The position numbers and the translations under genes are program-made. DNA of 47,944 bases from an uncultured bacterium (lineage in GTDB: Bacteria; Acidobacteriota; Thermoanaerobaculia; Multivoradales; JAHEKO01), in the NCBI GenBank assembly GCA_905479655.1, contig CAJQNK010000091.1:1-47944 (forward strand), in the 5' to 3' direction. The notes beneath the pieces are model-generated. The model had not been told where the DNA came from and made no database searches. It saw only the letters and a program-made list of their open reading frames with translations. Shown piece by piece: positions 29,621 through 38,491 of this stretch. Numbering within the stretch: position 1 is the first letter of the stretch; every line of letters begins with the position of its first letter.

Positions 29621-32124
29621 TCCGGCTTCGTTGGCGCGTCGTCGTCCTCGTGGCCCTGATCGGCGCGGGCCTGTGGTGGATCGGGGCGGGCGGCCAGCGG
29701 CGCTGGCGGTCCTTCGCGGGCCGCGATCCCGATTTCGACAGCGTGCGGCGGAGTCAGGTCTACCGCATGGGGCTCGGGGGGAGCCTCGAGTTCGAGGTCG
29801 TGCCGGGCGCCACGGGGCTGCGTCTGGTGTCGAACGCCGTGCTGCGCTTCGGCGAGGCCACGGAGGTGCCGGAGCGAGAGATTCTCTACGGGCTCGAGGT
29901 GGAGCTCGCGGACGGCCGCGGAGACGTCGTCGAGAGTCGCTCCCACCACTTCTCGGCCCGCCTGCAGCTCTTCGTGGACCCGTGGACCGGCCGGTCGGGT
30001 CCCGACTCGTTCCTCGTCGGCCCCTCGCCGGGTGTCGTGGCCGACGGCAAGGTGCTGCCTCTCGCGCCGCTCCGGGAGCTCGCGGCCGGGGGGAGACTGC
30101 GGGTGCGGACCGTCGATCCGGATCCGGTGATGCAGGGCGTCCTGATCCGCCTCTACACGCAGACCACGACCTCGCGGAGCGATCTCCGATCCCGCTGGTA
30201 CCGCATGAGTCGGCGCGAGAGGGAGCTCGCCGCCCGCGGCAACCTCTACCCGGCGGAGCTGCTCACGGAGTCCGAGAGACGCAACCTGCTCCTGCGCCCG
30301 TGGTCTCCGCAGGCCCCGCGAGGGGTGCCCGGCGCGGACTATCTCCGCGAGTTCCTGTACACGAAGGAGGACCCCGGTCCTCCCGTCGCGGAGGATCCGG
30401 GACGGCCCATGGGCGTGGCGGCGCCCGCCGGAGTGCGGCTCCTCGCGGAGGTGCCCGCGGGAGCTCGGGCGGTGTCTCTCCAGCTTCTGCCTGCCGAGCT
30501 CGTGCCGTCGCTGCGCGCGCACCGCCCCGTCGGTGCGGCGAGCCTGCTGTTCCGGCCCGCGGGGGCGCCACCGGGTCGCGCGGTTCCTCTCCCGGATCTC
30601 CCCTGGGACGACGGGGGAGCCTCCACGCGACGGGCGGTGCCCGGCCCGGGAACCCTCGAGATCGAGCTGCCGGCGCCTGCCGTGGTGGGGATCGAGTCGG
30701 ACCCGGACGGCGCGTCACTGGAGCCGGATCCGGCGCACCTGGGAGTCGACGCCTGTGACGACGAGGCGGTCGAGGTCCCGTTGGTCGCCCTCGATGACAG
30801 GGCGCTCCCCCTGCGCGTCACTCTCCGTGGCCTGGTTGCGGCGGATGACGGCTCGTCCGGATCGCAGCCGCCGGCGACCCGTGAGCCGGCGACGGTCCCG
30901 CTGGTCGTGCTGGACGGAGCGGGAGCCGAGCTGACGCGTTCGGACGTGGTGCACACGGCCGCGCTGTCCTCCTGGGACTGGGCGGACGACGGAGAGAACC
31001 TGTTCCGGGTGGAGGAGGCGACGGAACACTTCCTCTCGGCCCCGCCGCGGGCCGCGCTTCTGCGGGTCGGTCCCTGCCCGCGCAGAATCCTGGTGGCGGT
31101 CTACAATCGCCCGCCGGATCTCACCCGCACCCTGGTGGTGGAGCTGGAAGGCCGGGCTTCGGCAGATGTCGTTGGGGAGCCGGCCCCCGCGTGGTTCCGG
31201 CTCTCGACCCCGCGCGCGCCGGGCGAGCGGCGGGCCCCGGGGCTGCGCCTCCAGCGGCGCCCGGACCTGGCGTCCGATCCACCGGTCGAGCCGGCGCCCT
31301 TCGGCTATGACTCCCTCGAGCCGGCGTCCGGGGCTCTTGTTCGGAGTCTCCTGGCGCCCCGCGCCGACTCCGGGCCCGTGGCCGAGAGGATCCTCGGATT
31401 GGCGTACACGGACCTCCCGACCGGCCGTGAGACGGCGCTCGAGGTGGGCGAGCTCCTCGGCGACGACCGGATCCGGCCCTCGATCCTCTACAGCTCCCCG
31501 GAGGACGGGGACCCCGCCGCCGTGACGCTGGGAGTCGACGGCGTCGCCCTCCGAACCCACTTCCTGTCTCCGGGCCACGGCTCCCTGGAGCTCGGAGAGC
31601 TGGCCGGCGGGTTGCACCGATTGCGGATCGACGCACCCTCGGGCTGGCACTTCTTCGTCAACCACGGAGTGGGCGACGCTCCGTGGATCCGGCGGACGGT
31701 TCGTCGTTTCGACGCTCCGATCGAGCTGGTGATCGAGAAGCCGACGGCGTCGCCGCTCACGATCTCGGGTCGGTTGTTCCTGCCGGCCGGGCGATCCGGT
31801 CCAGCCGAGGTTCGGGGACGGCTCCTGGGTGCCGAGGGTCGCCGGAGTGGCGCCACCACGGGGCACACGTTCGAACGGCGCGTCTGGCGGTTCCTCCCGG
31901 GGACTCGGCCCGCGCCGTGGGTGGAGGGGGGCGCGACGCTGAGGCTGGATCAGGGCACTCCCTTCTTCCTCCCGCTGGAAGACGATCTGCCGGCCGGCCG
32001 GTACACCCTGCGCCTCGAGCCGGGAGTGGGCTGCCGAGGGGCGCACCTGGGCCTCTCGGTCCGCCGCCTGGCTCCCTCGGCCCACCGCTACCTGCGGTCG
32101 GAGGCACGCGAGGTGGCCCCATGA
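29617..32124 (+). CDS. Anchored periplasmic beta-rich protein of the polymer operon, unknown family
   Basis: 835 residues, not recognised. An N-terminal signal-anchor (about 7-24, VVVLVALIGAGLWWIG) lacks a clear cleavage site, so the protein is probably tethered to the inner membrane and projects into the periplasm. The rest is rich in predicted beta-strands with Pro/Gly turns, like a string of carbohydrate-binding or Ig-like sandwiches (TLEIELPAPAVVGIESDPDG, SLELGELAGGLHRLRID, PAGRYTLRLEPG). Two Cys (ACDD near 385, PCPR near 488) and a third in GVGCRG are scattered. GTG at 29617 overlaps the preceding stop (GTGA); its stop overlaps the hydrolase start (ATGA at 32121). The position suggests a periplasmic scaffold between the CapC-like protein and the barrel protein; this is inference. 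Confidence 0.78.
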   Translation: MIRLRWRVVVLVALIGAGLWWIGAGGQRRWRSFAGRDPDFDSVRRSQVYRMGLGGSLEFEVVPGATGLRLVSNAVLRFGEATEVPEREILYGLEVELADGRGDVVESRSHHFSARLQLFVDPWTGRSGPDSFLVGPSPGVVADGKVLPLAPLRELAAGGRLRVRTVDPDPVMQGVLIRLYTQTTTSRSDLRSRWYRMSRRERELAARGNLYPAELLTESERRNLLLRPWSPQAPRGVPGADYLREFLYTKEDPGPPVAEDPGRPMGVAAPAGVRLLAEVPAGARAVSLQLLPAELVPSLRAHRPVGAASLLFRPAGAPPGRAVPLPDLPWDDGGASTRRAVPGPGTLEIELPAPAVVGIESDPDGASLEPDPAHLGVDACDDEAVEVPLVALDDRALPLRVTLRGLVAADDGSSGSQPPATREPATVPLVVLDGAGAELTRSDVVHTAALSSWDWADDGENLFRVEEATEHFLSAPPRAALLRVGPCPRRILVAVYNRPPDLTRTLVVELEGRASADVVGEPAPAWFRLSTPRAPGERRAPGLRLQRRPDLASDPPVEPAPFGYDSLEPASGALVRSLLAPRADSGPVAERILGLAYTDLPTGRETALEVGELLGDDRIRPSILYSSPEDGDPAAVTLGVDGVALRTHFLSPGHGSLELGELAGGLHRLRIDAPSGWHFFVNHGVGDAPWIRRTVRRFDAPIELVIEKPTASPLTISGRLFLPAGRSGPAEVRGRLLGAEGRRSGATTGHTFERRVWRFLPGTRPAPWVEGGATLRLDQGTPFFLPLEDDLPAGRYTLRLEPGVGCRGAHLGLSVRRLAPSAHRYLRSEAREVAP

Positions 32125-32990
32125 CCCGACGGGAGCTGACCGCCTGGCTCGTCGTCTTCTGTGGCCCGACGTCCCTGTTGGCGGAGGACGTGGCGCTCGA
32201 GGCGTTCCAGGCTCGCCGGGACGCCCTCTCCGGGGCCGTCGCCTACGAGGAGCTCGAGCCGGACCTCCAGCCTGCGCTCTCGGTCGTCTTCCGGGACCTC
32301 TTCCTCGGCCACCCCGCGCAGGACCCCGCCGTCGCGCCGCCGGCTCTGCTCCGGGCGGGGCTCGAGGCCGAGCGCCGGGACGGGATCTGGGCGGTCGGGG
32401 ACTCGACGGGGACCGGCCGTGGCCAGGGGATCTTCCTCGTTCGTCCCGGGGCCTCCAGGCCGTGGCTCCTGTCGGCGCCGCACGCGGCGGGTGACGACCT
32501 CCTGACGGGGGAGATCGCTCTCGCCTGGTTCACGCGAACGGGGGCCGCCGGAGGAGCCTGGGCGGTCGCTCGCCGCCGGGAGGGCGATCTGGCGCGGGAG
32601 ACGACCTCGGCGTTCCATGCCTTCCATCTCGGCTTCGCGGCGGCCCACCCCGAGGGTCTGGTCGTGCAACTCCACGGCTTCGCGCGGGAGAAGCGGCGCA
32701 CCGAGGCGGCCCGCCGGTCCCAGGCCATCCTCTCGTCCGGGACGAGCCCGAGCCCGGAGTGGCTCCACGCCGTCGCCGCCTGCATGGAGAGGGAGCTCGG
32801 GGTCCGGGTCTCCGTCTATCCCGAGGAGGTCTCGGAGCTCGGAGGCACCACGAACGCCCAGGCGCGCGAGCTGTCGGCCGCGGGAGCCCGGTTCCTGCAC
32901 CTCGAGGCGAGTCTCGAGCTGCGCCGGCGTCTGCTCGACGAGCCGGAGACGGCCGACGGGGTCGCCGCCTGTTGGGAGGCCGCGTGGTGA
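32121..32990 (+). CDS. Secreted putative zinc hydrolase (polymer-trimming candidate)
   Basis: 289 residues with a signal peptide (about 1-21, AWLVVFCGPTSLLA). The catalytic layout resembles zinc carboxypeptidase/amidase-fold and poly-gamma-glutamate hydrolase-like enzymes. SAPHAAGDDLLTGEIA gives His121 and Glu131 as candidate ligands; VVQLHGF gives His185 as a third. FLHLEASLELRRRLL gives Glu262 as a candidate general base and Arg268/269 for carboxylate binding. The same fold appears twice in the preceding CapC-like protein with these residues lost, so this is probably the active copy. In a CapB/CapC operon a hydrolase could trim or release polymer. It overlaps both neighbours by 4 nt. The metal and substrate are predicted, not shown. 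Confidence 0.72.
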   Translation: MTRRELTAWLVVFCGPTSLLAEDVALEAFQARRDALSGAVAYEELEPDLQPALSVVFRDLFLGHPAQDPAVAPPALLRAGLEAERRDGIWAVGDSTGTGRGQGIFLVRPGASRPWLLSAPHAAGDDLLTGEIALAWFTRTGAAGGAWAVARRREGDLARETTSAFHAFHLGFAAAHPEGLVVQLHGFAREKRRTEAARRSQAILSSGTSPSPEWLHAVAACMERELGVRVSVYPEEVSELGGTTNAQARELSAAGARFLHLEASLELRRRLLDEPETADGVAACWEAAW

Positions 32991-35900
32991 CGAGACGGTT
33001 CCGCCCGCGCGCGTCCTGGACGACCGTGGTCGCGGCGGTCGCGCTCCTCGCGCTGTCCGCGCGCGGAGTCGGGGCCGCCTCCCCGCCGGACCCCTGGGAG
33101 CTGGCCGCCCTGGAGAGGTACCGGTCCGAGAGGGTCTGGCTGCCGGTGGCGGTGCTGCAGGCGGACGGGGCCGGCGAGGCGCGCCGCGAGCTGCGGCTCG
33201 CACCGGCGGAGGAGATCGACCTGGTCCTGCCGCACGCCGCGGATCTCCGTCTCGAGATCCGGCGCGGGGCTCCGGAGTCGCTCGACCTGTGCGTGGGGGA
33301 CGGCTCCGGTCTGTGCGCGGTGGCGGAGCTGGCTGCCGTACCCACCCCGGAGGGCCGGCCGGTGTTGCTCTGGCAAGATGACGCGGCGCTGCCGACCGCC
33401 GAGCCCCGGATCGTGAGAGTCGGGAACCGCGGCCCTCGGGAGGTCGTGGTCGAGGCGGCGTCGGGCAGGTACGAGCCGCCGTCGGACCGGTTCCCGGAGC
33501 CGTTCGAGATCGGAGGATCGGGCACGGAGCGCCTGGTCGAGGCCGGAGACGCACGGGCGCGGCGGATGTTCGAGGTCTCCCCCGGGAGGTCCTGGACCGC
33601 CACGCTCGACGGGCCCGCCATCGTCCGGGTCGAAAGCCGGCTCCTCTATCCGCCGGGCGAGCGGGAATCGCGTCAGACCTACCGCATCGACGTCCTCCAG
33701 GACGGGCGGACGACCCATGCCCTGGATCATCTGACGGGAAGGTATCCGTGGGGCGATCTCCGGGTCGACGGAGCGCGCCGCCTGACGGGTCGGGAGGAGA
33801 CATCGTGGTTCCTCGTGGAGGAGGGCCGTCGTGAGCTGACCCTCGAGGCGCGTCGGCCGGTCCTGGTCGCGGTGACGCGCGGCAATCGGTTCGGTCTCGC
33901 CGCCCCCGTGCTCAATGGCCCCGGGATCGCCCTCGAGGACCTCGTGACCCATCTGGCGCCCGTGTCGACCTGGGACGCCGACCCGGCCGCCCTGGCGGGA
34001 GAAGACGTGGCGGCGGCCGCCGCGGCGGCGCTGCGTCTGGCGCGGGACAACCGGTGGCAGGACGGCGGTCTGCTGGCCGCCGCCGGCGTCGCCGCGCTCG
34101 CCCGGAAGCAGCCGGAGGCGGACTCGGTCTCCCGCCTGGCCCGGGAGCTCAGGGGCCTGGCGACCTTCCCGCGCGAGCTCGTACCGGAGGCGCGCTCCGG
34201 GGAACTGCGGGTCTGGACCCGGTCGTTCGAGCCCGTCGAGCGGGTCCCGCCCGCGGACCGGGGACGGCCGGGAGTCCTGGATGCCGTTTCCGCGGCCGAC
34301 CTCCTGCGCGATCTGCCCGAGGCCTCCTTCCACGAGCTCGGGGTCGAGGCGGGTCCCCTGGTCTACCGGCCGCCGGCCCGGGCGGCCGCTACGGAGCTGG
34401 AGGTGCTGGTGTGGGAGGGCCCCGCCACGACCGCGGAGATCCGGGTGTCGATGGAAGGGGCGGACGAGAGGATCCTCCGGAGGGTCGGCAGGAGTCCCGG
34501 AGTGGCTCTGCCGAGGCTCTCCGAGGCCGCGCGGAGCGCGCTCGCGAGGGACGTCGGGCGATCGTCCTGGGACCCGGAGACGTCGGCCATCCAACCAAGA
34601 TCGGCCCGCGTCGAGGTCTCGGTGGCGCGCCTGCCGTTGCCGGCGGGGGTCCGCCGGATCGAGCTCGGGGCCTCGCGGGGCTCGGCTCGGGTGGCCGTGC
34701 GTTATCGCGCGTCTCGACCCTTCTCCCTCTCGGAGTCCGCCTACCGCTCGGCGGTCACCCGGCTCGGTGGGCCCGGCGCGGCGCGGGGCCTCCTGGAGCG
34801 GATCCTGGCGGAGGCCGAGAGCGGAGAGCCGATCCCTCCGTCGGAAGACTCGGCGGCCGGCGACCTCGTTAGCCACTGGCGTCCTCTCGTGCGGAGGCTC
34901 CAGCAGGCCGCCTCCGGCTTCTCGGCCCTCGTCGGCGGACCGCCCCCGGGCCCCCGGGGGCGCCCCAACCTGGACGAGAAGGCCACTCGGGAGCTGGCCG
35001 CGAACGCCGCGACCCTCGCCGGCGAAGGGCAGTGGCTGCTCGCCTTCGAGCTCTGGACGCGGGCGGCGACGGGCCGGGGTCCGGCGGCCGAGGAGGCCGG
35101 TCGGGCTCGGGTCGAGGCCCTCGAACAAATCGGCGAGGAGTTCCTGGCCGAGGCGCTGCTCAGGGCGCAACGGATCCACGGTGGGCCGGAGGAGGGCCAT
35201 GGGGCCGGGGAGCGCCTGGCCCGTGTCTACGATCGGCGCGGCGACGCGACGGCCCGCCGGGCCCTGAGGTCCTGGGAGGCCCTCCACCTGCGCAACAGCG
35301 GGTCGCTCGCGCGGCTCTGCGAAGACCTGCTCTGGACGGGGGAGGCCGAGACCGCGGCGGCTCTGGCCCTGCTCCTTCCGGACGACGCCCTCTCCGCCGC
35401 AACCCGGATCTCGTCCTTCCTCGAGGCCCGTTGGTGGTGGTCGTTCGGCGAGGCCGTGACGGGTCTTCCCGCCGGCGAGAGCCGTGAGCTGTGGCGGGCC
35501 CGCGGCGCCCTCGTCCGGGGCGAGGGGGCGACGGCGTTCGAGGCCGCGCGAGCCGCCGGGGCGGCGGGAGCGTCGCTGGCGAATCGTCTCGGGGTGGCGG
35601 AGAGCACCTGGCGCGATCTGCGGCTCGGCTCCGTCGGCGTCCGGTGGCGCGCGCTGACCGATTGGGAGAGTTGGCGGTCGCGGGAGCCGGGACCGTTCCG
35701 CTGGCGCGAGGCGAGCGACCGGATCGTCTCGCACGCGGGGGACGGAACGCTCCTGAACCCGGCGGACGGCGCCGTCGCCCGCTACCACCGCTCGACGCCC
35801 GGGCGGCCGGTGGTACTCGCGCTGCAGGGCCCCGTGCGGCTGGCCGTCGAGGTCCGGCCCGTCCACCGGTCGGCAACGGGCTCCCCGGTGGACTCGTGGC

Positions 35901-38491
35901 TGGAGGTCCGGGCCGACGACGGCCTGCATCTCGAGCCGATCCTGGGCGATCGGCCGACGGTGGGCCTCCAGTCGTGGATATCCTCCGGGGAGGTCCCGGG
36001 CCGGGCCTGGCGGCGGGAGATCGACCTGGGACCCGGGCGCAGGATGGTGTCGGTCCGGGCCTCCGATATCGATCTGCTGGTCCGCGTCGAGACGCTGGAG
36101 CCCGCGCTGCCGCTGGGCGGCCTCCCGACGGTCTCCCCCGTCTGGATGGCGCGAGCGCTCGAACGGGGCCGGGGCGAGGGGGGAGAAGGGGACGCCGCGT
36201 CGCCTTCGACCCCCGGAACGCCCGCCGTCTGTGTCCTCGGAGGCGCCTCCGCCCACCGCGGCGCCGGCCGGGACGACGCCACCTGTCTCGCCGTTCCGGC
36301 GCTGGGTCGGGACGAGAGGGTGCTCCTCCCGATCGTGCCGGTGGGCGCGGCGGTGGACGAGGCGGAGGCCGCGAGATGGGAGCTTCGGCGAGGTGATCCT
36401 CCACGCGGCGGCGGGTTGGAGGCACTTCTCTCCGGCTCGACGGCGGGGGTGAGCGCCGAGGAGCGGCTCCTCGCCGCGGGACGGCTGGGTCTCGAGGCCG
36501 CCGACCCCCGCGTGGAGACCGTCCTCGACGAGGTGCCGGAGACGACCCGGAGCGCGTTCCTGGCCACGCGGGATCGGGGGACGGAGCTCCTCGACCGCCG
36601 CCCGCCCGACTCGGACGCCGGGGTCCGCGGTCTCCTCGACCTCCTGTCGTGGCGGGTCCGCGAGGGCCGCCTCGCCCTGGACGAAGCTGTCGTCGCGGGC
36701 AGCGCGCTGGCCGCGGAGCGACCCGCGGTTCCCGGCGTCCAGGATCGGCTGGCGGTGCTGGAGAGGGCGAGCGGGTGGAATCGCATCGAGGTCCCGTGGA
36801 GCCTGCCGGGGGTCCGGCGGATTCCGGCGCTCGGCTGGCAGCCGGAGTCGCCGACCCTCCGGGTTCGCAAGGCCCTGCTCCCCGACTCGGGGGAGGGGAG
36901 CGCCCTGGGCGCGGGCTCCACCCTGGCGGCCCTGCTGGTGAATCCGGAGCCCACCCGGGTCCGGGCGACGGTGTCGCAGCTCGACCTGCCTTTCCTGTCG
37001 TCCCGGCCACTGACCGTCTCCTGGCGTCTCGATGGGGGCGACGAGCGAACCGTGTCGGTCGCGCGCGGGGCGGACGGCGAGTCGCTGAGCTGGAGTGTGC
37101 CGGCGGGCCGGCATCGGCTGGAGGCGTGGATCGAGGACCCGGTGGCCAACCAGTACGCGCGGGTGGATCTCGAGGAGGGGCAGGGAGAGGCCGCCGTGCC
37201 GCTGGTGGGCTCGGTGGAGCGGCGGTACTGGGTCGCGACGCGGAACGAGCCCGTGATCCTTCGGCTCTACGGCCCCGCCTGGGTGCGTGTCGACGAGGCC
37301 GTCGCGGGTCTGCCGGGGGCTCGGAGCGAGTACCGACGGGTCGCCGAGGGCTGGCAGACCCTGGAGCTGTGGCCCCGGCCGGGGAACGAGGAGGGGCACT
37401 TCCGAGCGTTCGTCCTGGAGCCGGCGCCACCGGCCTCCGGGGCGCCGCCGCGCGACAACCCGGCCCGGGAGCTCGTCTCCATGGAGCGACTTCAGATCGA
37501 CCTCCCCGAGGACGTAGGACCCCTCCCGGAGTCGACCCCGGCGATGGCGACCCCGGCGATGGCGGCGCGCGGCACCTGGACGGCCGAGGCCTCCGCCGTG
37601 CGGCGGCGCCTGTTGGAGGATCGCGTCGGGGAGTCGACCGGCCCCGAGGAGTTCGTCGAGCTCGCGGCCCGCTATCGGCGTCGGCGGCCGGAGGGAGTTT
37701 GGTTCGTGGGCGGGCTCGTCGGGCGATTGCGGGACCCGGGGTCCCCGACGCTCGGCGCGGAGGCCCGAATCGACCTGCCTCCCCGCGGGCCGCGGCCCTC
37801 GCTGGGGCTGGCGGGGACGGTCTACGTGCAGGATCTCGAGAGCGGACCCACCGAGTACTCGGCCACCCTCCGGGGCACGGCGGGCCACCGCTTCGATCTG
37901 TCCCGGTCGACCTTCCACCGGCCCTGGGCCGTGCTCTTCCTGCGTGAGCTCAGCCGGGAGGGCGAGGCGCCGGCGCCGGCCGAGCTGGATCAGGACGTCT
38001 TCACGCACTACAAGTCCGACCACCTCCGTGGGCTGACCCTGGGAGAGTCGTTCGGCGTGGATCTCGCGGGGGATCTGCGGATCGACGCGTCGGCCTCGGT
38101 GACGAGCAACGAGGGCCTGGATCCCAGGGATCCCGACCACCTGTCGTTCGGCGTCGGGCTCTCGGCGCTCGCGGGTCCGCTGCGGGTGGACCTCGCGGGC
38201 CAACTGACCCGCTACCTGGCGGACGGGGATCGGCAGTCCGACGTCGATCGGAGCCGTCTCGAGCTGGATCTGGCCTGGGAACGGTGGACGGCCGACGGCC
38301 ACCGCTGGGAGGTGGTGGCGGGTCTGCGCCACGACTTCGACACGCAGGACACGAGCGGCCTCCTGGGGCTCCGCTGGCATCGCGGAGGGCGACGGCGGCT
38401 TCTGGACTTCGCCCCGAGGGACGCCCGGTTCGACGACGCCAGGGTCCTGCGGTCGCTGAGGCGGAGAGAGGACCTGGAGGTGGTTAGATGA
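32987..38491 (+). CDS. Giant exported protein with helical-repeat segments and probable C-terminal beta-barrel
   Basis: 1834 residues, unrecognised. A signal peptide (VVAAVALLALSARGVGA, cleavage near 31) leads to beta-rich domains up to about 640, helical repeat-like segments at about 655-865 (LAGEGQWLLAFELWTRA, ARLCEDLLWTGEAETAAALA) and 1148-1264, and further beta domains. At about 1568-1808 alternating amphipathic strands suggest a small barrel (PSLGLAGTVYVQ, LRIDASASVTS, LRVDLAGQLTRYL, RWEVVAGLRHDFD). TPR-like helices plus a C-terminal barrel is the plan of exopolysaccharide exporters such as BcsC, PgaA and AlgK/AlgE, so outer-membrane export is a reasonable inference. The protein does not end in Phe/Trp. 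GTG 32987 is preferred (7 nt after GGGAGG, GTGA overlap); GTG 32984 is possible. Confidence 0.75.
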   Translation: MTRRFRPRASWTTVVAAVALLALSARGVGAASPPDPWELAALERYRSERVWLPVAVLQADGAGEARRELRLAPAEEIDLVLPHAADLRLEIRRGAPESLDLCVGDGSGLCAVAELAAVPTPEGRPVLLWQDDAALPTAEPRIVRVGNRGPREVVVEAASGRYEPPSDRFPEPFEIGGSGTERLVEAGDARARRMFEVSPGRSWTATLDGPAIVRVESRLLYPPGERESRQTYRIDVLQDGRTTHALDHLTGRYPWGDLRVDGARRLTGREETSWFLVEEGRRELTLEARRPVLVAVTRGNRFGLAAPVLNGPGIALEDLVTHLAPVSTWDADPAALAGEDVAAAAAAALRLARDNRWQDGGLLAAAGVAALARKQPEADSVSRLARELRGLATFPRELVPEARSGELRVWTRSFEPVERVPPADRGRPGVLDAVSAADLLRDLPEASFHELGVEAGPLVYRPPARAAATELEVLVWEGPATTAEIRVSMEGADERILRRVGRSPGVALPRLSEAARSALARDVGRSSWDPETSAIQPRSARVEVSVARLPLPAGVRRIELGASRGSARVAVRYRASRPFSLSESAYRSAVTRLGGPGAARGLLERILAEAESGEPIPPSEDSAAGDLVSHWRPLVRRLQQAASGFSALVGGPPPGPRGRPNLDEKATRELAANAATLAGEGQWLLAFELWTRAATGRGPAAEEAGRARVEALEQIGEEFLAEALLRAQRIHGGPEEGHGAGERLARVYDRRGDATARRALRSWEALHLRNSGSLARLCEDLLWTGEAETAAALALLLPDDALSAATRISSFLEARWWWSFGEAVTGLPAGESRELWRARGALVRGEGATAFEAARAAGAAGASLANRLGVAESTWRDLRLGSVGVRWRALTDWESWRSREPGPFRWREASDRIVSHAGDGTLLNPADGAVARYHRSTPGRPVVLALQGPVRLAVEVRPVHRSATGSPVDSWLEVRADDGLHLEPILGDRPTVGLQSWISSGEVPGRAWRREIDLGPGRRMVSVRASDIDLLVRVETLEPALPLGGLPTVSPVWMARALERGRGEGGEGDAASPSTPGTPAVCVLGGASAHRGAGRDDATCLAVPALGRDERVLLPIVPVGAAVDEAEAARWELRRGDPPRGGGLEALLSGSTAGVSAEERLLAAGRLGLEAADPRVETVLDEVPETTRSAFLATRDRGTELLDRRPPDSDAGVRGLLDLLSWRVREGRLALDEAVVAGSALAAERPAVPGVQDRLAVLERASGWNRIEVPWSLPGVRRIPALGWQPESPTLRVRKALLPDSGEGSALGAGSTLAALLVNPEPTRVRATVSQLDLPFLSSRPLTVSWRLDGGDERTVSVARGADGESLSWSVPAGRHRLEAWIEDPVANQYARVDLEEGQGEAAVPLVGSVERRYWVATRNEPVILRLYGPAWVRVDEAVAGLPGARSEYRRVAEGWQTLELWPRPGNEEGHFRAFVLEPAPPASGAPPRDNPARELVSMERLQIDLPEDVGPLPESTPAMATPAMAARGTWTAEASAVRRRLLEDRVGESTGPEEFVELAARYRRRRPEGVWFVGGLVGRLRDPGSPTLGAEARIDLPPRGPRPSLGLAGTVYVQDLESGPTEYSATLRGTAGHRFDLSRSTFHRPWAVLFLRELSREGEAPAPAELDQDVFTHYKSDHLRGLTLGESFGVDLAGDLRIDASASVTSNEGLDPRDPDHLSFGVGLSALAGPLRVDLAGQLTRYLADGDRQSDVDRSRLELDLAWERWTADGHRWEVVAGLRHDFDTQDTSGLLGLRWHRGGRRRLLDFAPRDARFDDARVLRSLRRREDLEVVR

